Origin: Prosthecobacter sp.
GTDB taxonomy: Bacteria; Verrucomicrobiota; Verrucomicrobiia; Verrucomicrobiales; Verrucomicrobiaceae
Length of the DNA stretch: 64,000 bases
Reading direction: 5' to 3'
NCBI GenBank assembly: GCA_019186985.1
Contig: JABARQ010000039.1
Coordinates: 43,596 to 107,595 of the forward strand
The notes beneath the pieces are model-generated. The model was not told the origin of the DNA. It made no database searches and saw only the letters and a program-made list of their open reading frames with translations. This document shows, one piece after another, positions 57,180 to 64,000 of the stretch. Position 1 is the stretch's first letter; every line of letters starts with the position of its first letter. Both the position numbers and the translations under genes were made by a program.

Positions 57180-58217
57180 ATGCAGCCACTGATCAAATCC
57201 ATCAAGGACGGCAACGCCCTCACCGAACGCCAGATCCAGGAAGTCTCGGCCTTCCTGGTCGATGAGCAGGAGTCGGCGGAAACCAAGGCCAGCCTGCTGC
57301 GCGCCCTGGCCCGGAAGGGCGAGACGCCCGATGAAATCGCCGGCTTCGTGAAGGAGTTCCTCAAGCTGGCGGTCGACCCCGGCCTGGACCGCTCCAAGCT
57401 CCCCGGCCCGATGCTGGACGTGGTCGGCACGGGCGGCGACAAGCTCCACCTCTTCAACGTCTCGACGACCGCCATGTTCATCCTCGCCGCCGCTGGTGTC
57501 TGCGTGACCAAGCACGGCAACCGCGGCGTCACCAGCAAGGCCGGCGGCGCCGACGTGCTTGAAGCCCTGGGCGTACGCATCGACCTGCCGGTGGACCGCG
57601 TGGCGCGTGGCATCGAGACCATCGGACTGGGCTTCTTTTTCGCCCCCCGCTATCACCCCGCCTTCAAGGCCGTCGTCGAAGCCCGCAAGATCCTCGGCGC
57701 CGAGGGACAGCGCAGCATCTTCAACCTGCTCGGCCCTCTGCTCAATCCCGCCCGCCCCGACTACCAGCTCATCGGTGTCTTCGACCCGGCCCTGACCCGC
57801 TCCTTCGGTGAAATCCTCCGGACCCTGGGCCGCAAGGCCGCCTGGGTGGTTCATGGCACGGCCAAGGACAACGGGGGCATGGACGAATTCTCCACCCTCG
57901 GTCAAAACCAGGTCTGCAAGCTCAGCGATGGCAGGCTTTCCTTCGATGTGGTGGACCCCCGCGACCTCGGCTTTGCCAAGGCAAGGCTGGCCGACCTGGT
58001 CGGTGGCGACGCCCAGGAAAACGCCATCACCATCGAATCCATTCTCAGTGGACGTGACAAGGGCCCCAAAAGGGACATCGCAGTTCTCAACGCCGCAGCA
58101 GGCCTGGTGATCACCGGCAAGGCTGCCGATCTACAGGCTGCCAAGGCACTCGCCGAATCCCTCATCGACCGAGGTGCCGCCCACGCCAAGCTGGTGGCAC
58201 TCCGGGATTGGTGCTGA
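57180..58217 (+). CDS. trpD: Anthranilate phosphoribosyltransferase
   Basis: 345 aa from ATG 57180, the usual length; an ATG at 57138 would add 14 residues. Landmarks: LIKSIKDGNALTERQ, DVVGTGGDKLHLFNVSTTAMF, KHGNRGVTSKAGGADVLEALG and the N-terminal helical domain. The enzyme transfers phosphoribose to anthranilate in tryptophan synthesis. Other trp genes are not adjacent, so trpD stands apart. Divergent from hsp70 (140 bp), convergent with glpX (80 bp, containing a heptamer-like array). Confidence 0.95.
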   Translation: MQPLIKSIKDGNALTERQIQEVSAFLVDEQESAETKASLLRALARKGETPDEIAGFVKEFLKLAVDPGLDRSKLPGPMLDVVGTGGDKLHLFNVSTTAMFILAAAGVCVTKHGNRGVTSKAGGADVLEALGVRIDLPVDRVARGIETIGLGFFFAPRYHPAFKAVVEARKILGAEGQRSIFNLLGPLLNPARPDYQLIGVFDPALTRSFGEILRTLGRKAAWVVHGTAKDNGGMDEFSTLGQNQVCKLSDGRLSFDVVDPRDLGFAKARLADLVGGDAQENAITIESILSGRDKGPKRDIAVLNAAAGLVITGKAADLQAAKALAESLIDRGAAHAKLVALRDWC

Positions 58218-58248
58218 ACAAACACCACTCCCGAAAAGGGGACGGTGG

Positions 58249-58297
58249 GTCGTTCAAGTTTCAGGTCCCAAGTTTCGAGCTTCGAGCTGCGGATTTC
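58249..58297. repeat. Eroded heptamer array abutting the glpX stop codon
   Basis: Seven contiguous 7-base units, GTCGTTC, AAGTTTC, AGGTCCC, AAGTTTC, GAGCTTC, GAGCTGC and GGATTTC, run from 58249 to 58297. Each ends in C after a pyrimidine or G, and most have purines at positions 1-2. The array touches the glpX stop codon (58298-58300, minus strand). It has the same period and unit pattern as arrays at 60395 and 63832. Confidence 0.6.
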
Positions 58298-59356
58298 TCA
58301 ACTCCTCTCCTCACGGAGCGGCACAACTTTGCGGTCCAGGTCATGGCTGGCGTGGATCTTCCTCACGGTGCCGCTGCGCGCCCTCATCAGGATGCTCCAG
58401 GTCTCCACCCGCCGGCCGATCATGCGCACGCCCGGCAGCAGCGGGCTGTCACTGATGCCTGTCGCACAAAACAGGGCGCTTTCCCCCTGCACCAAATCGT
58501 CACTGCGCCACAGGGCGTTCATCTCGCCAGGCCCCACCTCGGCGGCCACCTCGGCCCGATGCTCCTCATTGTGAAACCACATCCGCACATCCATGTCGCC
58601 CCCCAGGCACTTCAAAGCCGCCGCCGCCAGCACCGCCTCGGGACTGCCCCCCATGCCGACGTACAGGTCCACACCGCTTTCCGGCAGTGATGGCGCCACC
58701 GCCGCCGTGATGTCGCCGTCGGTGATCATGCGCAGCGCCGCACCGCTGGCCCGCACCTCCTTCAAGATCCCGCCATGACGCGGCCGGTCCATGGTCACCA
58801 CCACGACATCCCTCACATGCTTGTCCAGCACCTTGGCGACAAACTCAATCACCTCGCCCAGCGGCCGGTCCAGCAGCGGATCCCCGCCGGATTCCGCCAG
58901 CGCCTTCTTCACCGCCGGTCCATAGGCCATCTTGTGGCTGTAAAAGCTCGGGATGTTCTTCATCGCGCACGGCGCACCCTCCGGCACCTGGGCCGCGGCG
59001 ATCACCGAGATGCTGTTCGGCGTGCCCTTGGCGATGTTCGTGGTGCCGTCGATGGGGTCGAGCGCGATGTCAAAACGCGGCGCCCCGGGCTTCCATGTGC
59101 CCAGGTGCTCGCCCACAAAGATGCCCGGCGCATTGTCCTTGATGCCTTCGCCGATCACCACCTTGCCGCATACGTCCAGGATGTCGAAGACCCCATAGAT
59201 GGCGTTGCAGGCCGCCGCATCCGCCAGCTCCTTCTCGCCCCGGCCAAGCCAGTGCACCGCCTCCAGGGCGGCGTTTTCCGTGGCACGCACGAATTCGAAT
59301 TCTAGCAGGCGCTCGAGATCAAGAGGACTGCGCAGGGGAGGAAGGCCGGCGGACAT
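58298..59356 (-). CDS. glpX: Fructose-1,6-bisphosphatase class II
   Basis: 352 aa. GlpX landmarks: LLEFEFVRATENAALEA, GEKELADAAACNAI, lithium-sensitive phosphatase motif ALDPIDGTTNIAKG, and YVGMGGSPEAVLAAAALKCLGGD. The enzyme removes the 1-phosphate from fructose bisphosphate in gluconeogenesis. It is a single gene, divergent from the secreted esterase and convergent with trpD. Confidence 0.95.
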   Translation of the reverse strand: MSAGLPPLRSPLDLERLLEFEFVRATENAALEAVHWLGRGEKELADAAACNAIYGVFDILDVCGKVVIGEGIKDNAPGIFVGEHLGTWKPGAPRFDIALDPIDGTTNIAKGTPNSISVIAAAQVPEGAPCAMKNIPSFYSHKMAYGPAVKKALAESGGDPLLDRPLGEVIEFVAKVLDKHVRDVVVVTMDRPRHGGILKEVRASGAALRMITDGDITAAVAPSLPESGVDLYVGMGGSPEAVLAAAALKCLGGDMDVRMWFHNEEHRAEVAAEVGPGEMNALWRSDDLVQGESALFCATGISDSPLLPGVRMIGRRVETWSILMRARSGTVRKIHASHDLDRKVVPLREERS

Positions 59357-59519
59357 GGTTCAGGGGATGGCGTGGGTTGAGGCTGTCCACCATCAAAGCC
59401 CAGTCTTCAAAAAACGAAAGCTGCGACATGTGGCGTGAATTGACGTTTTTTCATCCGCGCGAGAAAAAACGTGCATCGCCACGTTGAGCTGCATCATCCT
59501 TTCCATCCCGACCCCGACC

Positions 59520-60386
59520 ATGAAATCCCTGCCCCTCCTCCTGAGCCTCGCCCTGGCCGTCCAGGCCGCCGAACCCGTCACGATCAAGCTCTGGCCTAAC
59601 GGCGCACCGGAAAAGCCGGGCACCAAGATCGAGGCGGAAACGGAAATCCAGAAGGGCGACGGCATCCGGCGTGTCACCAACGTTACCGTCCCCACCCTGA
59701 CGATCCACCAGCCCGCCAAACCCTCCGGCACCTGCGTGGTGGTCTGCCCCGGCGGCGGCTACAGCATCCTCGCCATCGAACACGAGGGCACGAAGGTCTG
59801 CGACTACCTGAACTCCATCGGTGTCACGGCCGCCCTGCTGAAGTACCGTGTTCCGCGCCGCGACCCGCTGAATCCCAGCGTCGAGCCCCTGCAGGACGCC
59901 CAGCGCGCCATCGGCATCCTCCGCCACCGCGCCGCCGAACTTGGCATCAAGCCGGACCGCATCGGCATCCTCGGCTTTTCCGCCGGTGGCCACCTCACCG
60001 TCATGTCGGCCCTGCACGCCAATGACCGCACCTATGAGCAGGACCCCGCCCTGGACGTGCCCGACGCCACGCCAAACTTCGCCATCCCGGTCTATCCCGC
60101 CTACCTGGTCAGCAAGGACGACACCTTCACCCTGCTTCCGGAAGTCAAGGTCACCGACAAATCACCGCCGATGTGCCTGATCCACGCCCACGACGACAAG
60201 GGCGTCACCAGCGCCAGCTCCAGCGCCCTGCTTTACCTGGAATACAAGAAGCTCGGCCTGCCCGCAGAACTGCACATCTACGCAAAAGGCGGCCACGGCT
60301 TCGGCATGAAAGACTCCGGCCTGCCCACCGCCACCTGGCACCTGCGCGTCGGCGAATGGATGAAAGCCATGGGATGGATTGAGTGA
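59520..60386 (+). CDS. Secreted alpha/beta hydrolase, acetylxylan-esterase-like (BD-FAE type)
   Basis: 288 aa with a signal peptide (LPLLLSLALAVQAAE). The N-terminal LWPNGAPEKPG is typical of secreted esterase/endoxylanase-like proteins in Bacteroidota and PVC bacteria. Catalytic elements: oxyanion loop CPGGGY, nucleophile GFSAGGH, Asp in IHAHDDKGV and His in KGGHGFG. It may deacetylate plant polysaccharide side chains. The substrate is inferred. It is followed by a heptamer array and the convergent AI-2E permease gene. Confidence 0.85.
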   Translation: MKSLPLLLSLALAVQAAEPVTIKLWPNGAPEKPGTKIEAETEIQKGDGIRRVTNVTVPTLTIHQPAKPSGTCVVVCPGGGYSILAIEHEGTKVCDYLNSIGVTAALLKYRVPRRDPLNPSVEPLQDAQRAIGILRHRAAELGIKPDRIGILGFSAGGHLTVMSALHANDRTYEQDPALDVPDATPNFAIPVYPAYLVSKDDTFTLLPEVKVTDKSPPMCLIHAHDDKGVTSASSSALLYLEYKKLGLPAELHIYAKGGHGFGMKDSGLPTATWHLRVGEWMKAMGWIE

Positions 60387-60394
60387 AAAAAATC

Positions 60395-60541
<147 letters not shown>

Positions 60542-60542
60542 C

Positions 60543-61844
60543 TCACCGTTCCTTCCCCCTGCTCCCCCCCACGGTCTGCGGGGCCAGCCTGGCCCGCCAG
60601 ATGTAGCGTTGGAACAGCACCTTCACGCTCGCCGTCATCGGCACCGCCAGGATCGCGCCTAACAATCCCCCCAGCAGCAGGCCCCACACAAGGACGCTGG
60701 CGATCACCGTCATGGGATGCAGCCCCACGGCCTCGCCCACGACCTTCGGGGTGATGAACAGGCCGTCGATCTGCTGCACCACGGCAAACACCACCGTCAC
60801 CGCCAGCGGCAGCGCCCACCACGGATCGGCCGGGATCAGCGCACTGCCCCCCTGCACCGCCCCGATGACCACCGCGGGCACCCAGCAGAGGGCGATCCCC
60901 AGATACGGGATGATGCCCGCGAGGCACAGCGCCAGGCCGATCAGCAGCCCGAAGTCCAGGCCGACGATCATCAGTCCGATCCCCGTCGCCAGGCCGTTGA
61001 TGACGCTTACGAAAAGCTGACCGCGGAAGAAGGCCACCAGATAGCTGTTGATCTCCGTCAGGCAGGCCACCACCTCATCCTTGAAGGCGCTGGCCCGCAG
61101 CGGCAGGTAGTCCGACCACTGCTCCTTGATCTTCGCACTCTCGATCAGGAAGTAATAAAGGTACAACGGCACGATGATGAAGCTGAGCATCAGGCCAAAG
61201 GCGCCCAGGAAACCGCCGACGCTGCTGCCGATGAAATTGCCGATGCTTCGCAGCACCGAGGGCAGCGTGGTCTTCACCCAGTCGCCCGTCAGCAGGGTCT
61301 TGAAGTCGATGTTGAAGGCGGAGTCCGCAGGAGCAGGTGCATTGGCAGCCGCAGTCGCTGGAGCAGGTGCCGCAGCCGTCTCGGCCGACGGGTTTTCCAC
61401 GGCCTCCACGGCCTCCGGCGGCAGGTGCGGCAGCAGCGCAAGGCCGTAGTCGCGCTCGATCCGGTCGGAGAAGTTCACCACCGCCGTTCGTGCCTTCACG
61501 GTGTAACCCGGCACTTTCTTGGCCAGGTTCGCCGTCTGAACCACCAGCTTGGGGACAATCCAGGTCCCGAGCCCGCCAAGAGCGAGTGAGAAGACGACAA
61601 ACACCAGGACCACGGACGACTGGCGCTTCAGCCCGCGCTTCTCCAGCCACACCACCCCCGGCTCCAGCAGGTAGGCCAGCACGCCTGCCACGGCAAAGGG
61701 CACCAGGATCGGCTGGAGGAAGCCCAGCGTCTGGGTCCCCAGGTAGATGAACCCCACCGCCAGCGCCCCGATGACGGTCAGCGACACGGCGGTGACGGCG
61801 GTCCACAAGGCGTTCCTTTGAAAGGCAGTCGGAAGATTTTTCAT
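60543..61844 (-). CDS. AI-2E family transporter (TqsA/PerM-like permease)
   Basis: 433 aa. N-terminal helices at about 13-32 and 38-58, two more near 77 and 220, and a C-terminal block of four helices (about 240-410) with a family-type conserved region GLATGIGLMIVGLDFGLLIG and HPMTVIASVLVWGLLLGGLLGAILAVP. A 30-residue Ala/Pro insert (about 155-185) is in the loop after the fourth helix. Function in most members is unknown; some export autoinducer-2. Its 3' UTR is the heptamer array. Confidence 0.88.
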   Translation of the reverse strand: MKNLPTAFQRNALWTAVTAVSLTVIGALAVGFIYLGTQTLGFLQPILVPFAVAGVLAYLLEPGVVWLEKRGLKRQSSVVLVFVVFSLALGGLGTWIVPKLVVQTANLAKKVPGYTVKARTAVVNFSDRIERDYGLALLPHLPPEAVEAVENPSAETAAAPAPATAAANAPAPADSAFNIDFKTLLTGDWVKTTLPSVLRSIGNFIGSSVGGFLGAFGLMLSFIIVPLYLYYFLIESAKIKEQWSDYLPLRASAFKDEVVACLTEINSYLVAFFRGQLFVSVINGLATGIGLMIVGLDFGLLIGLALCLAGIIPYLGIALCWVPAVVIGAVQGGSALIPADPWWALPLAVTVVFAVVQQIDGLFITPKVVGEAVGLHPMTVIASVLVWGLLLGGLLGAILAVPMTASVKVLFQRYIWRARLAPQTVGGSRGKER

Positions 61845-61946
61845 GACTTGGAGGAGACGCCGGTTTCTGGCGCGCGCCGGTTCTAGCGAAACACGCGCAG
61901 GATGAGAATTGCAATTTGAACCTCATATTGTAGCCACCCGCTGCCC

Positions 61947-62540
61947 ATGCTCCAGCTTCCCGACATCCCCTTTCAGGCGCTCATCTTTGACTGCGACGGC
62001 ACCCTCGTTGACTCCATGCCCCTGCATTACCAAGCCTGGGTCGCCTCCCTGACCCATCACCAGGCCCCCTTCGCCTTCAGCGAGGACTTCTTCTATTCCA
62101 AGGCCGGTGTCCGCGAACAGGACGTGGTGAAGGAGCTCAACCTGGAATACGGCACCCAGGTCGACCCCGACTCCGTCGCGGACTACAAGGCTTCCCTCTT
62201 CGAAAAGATGATCCCCCAGGTGCCCGCCGTGCGCCCCGTGGCCGACTTCGCCCGGTCCATGCACGGCCGCGTGCCCATGTCCGTCGCCTCCGGCAGCGAG
62301 GAGCACATCGTCCGCGGCTGCCTGACCGCGAACGAACTTTTGCACCTCTTCGATGACATCATCATCACCCCCCGGCTCGTCGCCCGGGGCAAGCCTGCCC
62401 CTGACATGTTCCTGCTTGCCGCCGAGCGCATGGGCGTGAAGCCGCAGGACTGCCTGGTGCTCGAGGACGGCCAGTCCGGTATCGACGCCGCCAAGGCCGC
62501 CGGCATGAACTGGGTGTTCGTCCCCCGTTCGCTGCGCTGA
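61947..62540 (+). CDS. HAD-family hydrolase, beta-phosphoglucomutase/phosphatase-like
   Basis: 197 aa. HAD motif I FDCDGTLVDSMPLH with the nucleophile Asp, motif II VASGSEEHI, motif III Lys in RGKPAPDMF, and motif IV LEDGQSGIDAAKAAGM. The short cap points to the beta-phosphoglucomutase subgroup of small phosphatases. Divergent from the AI-2E gene (102 bp apart); the Nudix-like gene starts 79 bp downstream. Confidence 0.9.
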   Translation: MLQLPDIPFQALIFDCDGTLVDSMPLHYQAWVASLTHHQAPFAFSEDFFYSKAGVREQDVVKELNLEYGTQVDPDSVADYKASLFEKMIPQVPAVRPVADFARSMHGRVPMSVASGSEEHIVRGCLTANELLHLFDDIIITPRLVARGKPAPDMFLLAAERMGVKPQDCLVLEDGQSGIDAAKAAGMNWVFVPRSLR

Positions 62541-62618
62541 CCCGGCCGCGCATTCCGCCGCTGCCCGCCATTGACCTCCCCCGCCCCGCCGCCCACTCTC
62601 GCGCCGCCCCAATCCATC

Positions 62619-63218
62619 ATGGAACACGTCCTCGTCATCACCCGCCAGCTCCTCGACCAACTCGGCAGCTTCCAAGGCTTCCAGCCGGAGGTCGACCGCT
62701 ACCTCCACGCCATGCTGGCCCCCGGCGCCAACTTCTTCATGGAACGCCCCGCCGCCGAGCTGGACCCCGGCCACAAGCAGCTCATCCCCTACTCGATCTT
62801 CCACCACGACGGCCGCTACCTTTGCTACACCCGCGGCGGCAAGAGCGGTGAAAAACGCCTCGTCGCCAAGTCCTCCGTCGGCATTGGCGGCCACATCAAT
62901 CCGGTGGACCAGGGCCACGACGGTCTCGGCGAATCCATGTATTACAACAGCATCGAGCGCGAGATCACCGAGGAGCTCGTCATCGGCGGCACCCACACCC
63001 AGGAGGTCATCGGCCTGATCAACGACGACTCCACGGAGGTCGGCAGCGTCCACCTCGGTGTCGTCCACCGCTTTGAACTCAGCAGCGACGACGTGAAGTC
63101 GAACGAGGACGCCATCCAGAACCTGCGCTTCCACACCCTGCAGGAGCTCGTCGATTCCCGCGACCAGCTTGAAACCTGGTCCCAGATCATCGTCGATCAC
63201 CTCCAGGCCAGCGCCTGA
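62619..63218 (+). CDS. Nudix-family hydrolase-like protein
   Basis: 199 aa from ATG 62619. A Nudix-like box is seen as GGHINPVDQG followed by EREITEEL, with a longer spacing than the 23-residue consensus, which may weaken metal binding. N-terminal region ~60 residues (ITRQLLDQLGSFQGF, LIPYSIFHHDGRYLCYTRG) is typical of proteins annotated as phosphoesterase-Nudix. Substrate unknown. It precedes lspA by 26 bp on the same strand. Confidence 0.75.
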   Translation: MEHVLVITRQLLDQLGSFQGFQPEVDRYLHAMLAPGANFFMERPAAELDPGHKQLIPYSIFHHDGRYLCYTRGGKSGEKRLVAKSSVGIGGHINPVDQGHDGLGESMYYNSIEREITEELVIGGTHTQEVIGLINDDSTEVGSVHLGVVHRFELSSDDVKSNEDAIQNLRFHTLQELVDSRDQLETWSQIIVDHLQASA

Positions 63219-63244
63219 AGCCACGTCCTTCCAGCCACGCCGCC

Positions 63245-63814
63245 ATGTTCCGCCTGCTCCTCCTCGTCTCCCTGCCGCTCTACCTGCTCGACCAGTGGAG
63301 CAAGAGCTACATCGTCGCCAACTTCGACCTCTACGGCAGCGAACGCGTCGTCTGGGGGGATGTCTTCACCCTGCATCACGCCTCCAACACCGGCGTGGCC
63401 TTCGGCATGTTCAACGGCACGGCCTACGCCAACTACGCCTTCACCTGCATCTCCCTGACCGCCCTGGCCTTTCTCATCTGGGGCACGCGCAAAAACTTCT
63501 TCCCCGGCGCCCTCAGCCGTCTCTCGGTCGCCCTTCTGGTGGCCGGCATCTTCGGCAACCTCACCGACCGTCTGTTCCGCCGGGGCGACGACGGCGTGTT
63601 GTTCGGCGGCGGCTTCTTGCAGGGCTACGTCGTCGACTTCCTGAAGTTCGACTTCGGCTTCCCGCCCTTCAATCCCTGGCCGTCCTTCAATGTCGCCGAC
63701 TCCTGCGTGGTCGTGGCGGCAGCCCTGCTCATGATCGCCTCCTTCACCGAAACGCCCAAGCCCCAGGCCCGGCCTGATGCGCCGAAGACGGACGATCCGG
63801 AAAAGGAGCCCTGA
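63245..63814 (+). CDS. lspA: Lipoprotein signal peptidase
   Basis: 189 aa, slightly longer than the usual 160-170. Four membrane helices. The two catalytic Asp regions are present: GNLTDRLFRRGDDG and FNVADSCVV. LspA cleaves the signal peptide of prolipoproteins, such as the putative lipoprotein at 15062. It is followed within 20 bp by a heptamer array. Confidence 0.93.
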   Translation: MFRLLLLVSLPLYLLDQWSKSYIVANFDLYGSERVVWGDVFTLHHASNTGVAFGMFNGTAYANYAFTCISLTALAFLIWGTRKNFFPGALSRLSVALLVAGIFGNLTDRLFRRGDDGVLFGGGFLQGYVVDFLKFDFGFPPFNPWPSFNVADSCVVVAAALLMIASFTETPKPQARPDAPKTDDPEKEP

Positions 63815-63831
63815 GTGGAAGGGGGAGAAGG

Positions 63832-64000
63832 AATGACCAAGGCCCAGGAGGCAATGACCAAGGAAGTCTCAAGTCTCAAGTCTCAAGTCTCAAGTCTCAA
63901 GGCTCAGGGCTCAGGGCTCAGGGCTCAGGGCTCAGGGCTCAGGGCTCAGGGCTCAGGGCTCAGGGCTCAGGTCTCAGGTCTCAGGGCTCAGGGCTCAGGG
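63832..64000. repeat. Heptamer tandem array continuing past the window edge
   Basis: After a short leader of AATGACC, AAGGCCC, AGGAGGC and AATGACC-AAGG (63832-63863), exact 7-base units run to the end: five AAGTCTC (from 63864), one AAGGCTC, nine AGGGCTC, two AGGTCTC, two AGGGCTC and a partial unit. That is 19 complete units. It begins 18 bases after the lspA stop and is cut by the window edge, so its total length is unknown. Confidence 0.95.

Overview
The window is a GC-rich, gene-dense bacterial chromosome segment, most probably from Verrucomicrobiota (a Prosthecobacter/Verrucomicrobium-like member of the PVC group). This is an inference from gene content: two Tat-exported DUF1501 proteins, a Tat-exported Gfo/Idh/MocA oxidoreductase, a large PQQ-type beta-propeller protein, a LamG-bearing secreted hydrolase, and a Ser/Thr kinase fused to PEGA and sulfatase-modifying-factor-like modules. 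TonB receptor, TolC and LspA genes indicate a diderm cell. No phage, insertion sequence, CRISPR array or rRNA gene is visible. One tRNA gene, tRNA-Thr(UGU), is present.

Layout. 1-12.4 kb: 5' part of a SWIM-finger protein, a solo ParA, a kinase/hydrolase pair, an MsbA-like ABC exporter, a solo MacB-type permease, a Tat oxidoreductase, a PpiD-like chaperone and a TPR protein. 12.5-16 kb: YbaB, a GAF-SpoIIE phosphatase next to a STAS protein, a lipoprotein and the tRNA. 16-25.2 kb: a secreted LamG hydrolase-like protein, a sulfotransferase, DUF1501 protein no. 1, an ECF sigma / membrane protein / PDZ cassette and a LURP-one-like protein. 25.2-32.7 kb: a three-gene ABC-HlyD-TolC export operon whose ATPase has lost key catalytic residues, DUF1501 protein no. 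2 and PurU. 32.7-40 kb: a zinc-ribbon Pro-rich membrane protein, RlmI-like methyltransferase, GrpE-DnaJ (with a strong terminator), a TonB receptor and a PNPOx-fold protein. 40-52.3 kb: the PQQ propeller with an embedded Rossmann domain, PurC-like, FolB, PilT-like, enolase-superfamily and WalJ-like genes on one strand, an unrecognised conserved-looking protein, SixA and an ADP-ribosylglycohydrolase-like protein. 52.3-64 kb: M16 protease and an Hsp70 with a TTG start, TrpD, GlpX, a secreted esterase, an AI-2E permease, HAD and Nudix proteins and LspA.

The most unusual signal is non-coding. Four intergenic regions (43.9-44.2, 58.25-58.30, 60.40-60.54 and 63.83-64.0 kb) are built from 7-bp units. 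Two are perfect tandem arrays (GGACATC/GGACTTC and AAGTCTC/AGGGCTC). The other two are degenerate arrays with the same period and a related unit ending in TC or CC. They lie directly beyond stop codons, in one case abutting the stop, and an AATGACC-AAGG module is shared by loci 20 kb apart in both orientations. This looks like a dispersed heptamer repeat family comparable to cyanobacterial STRR heptamers.

Functionally the window mixes housekeeping genes (purine, folate and tryptophan synthesis, gluconeogenesis, Hsp70 cofactors, lipoprotein maturation) with PVC-type secreted and signalling proteins. Start codons were chosen mainly from domain boundaries and signal peptides, because clear Shine-Dalgarno sequences are scarce.
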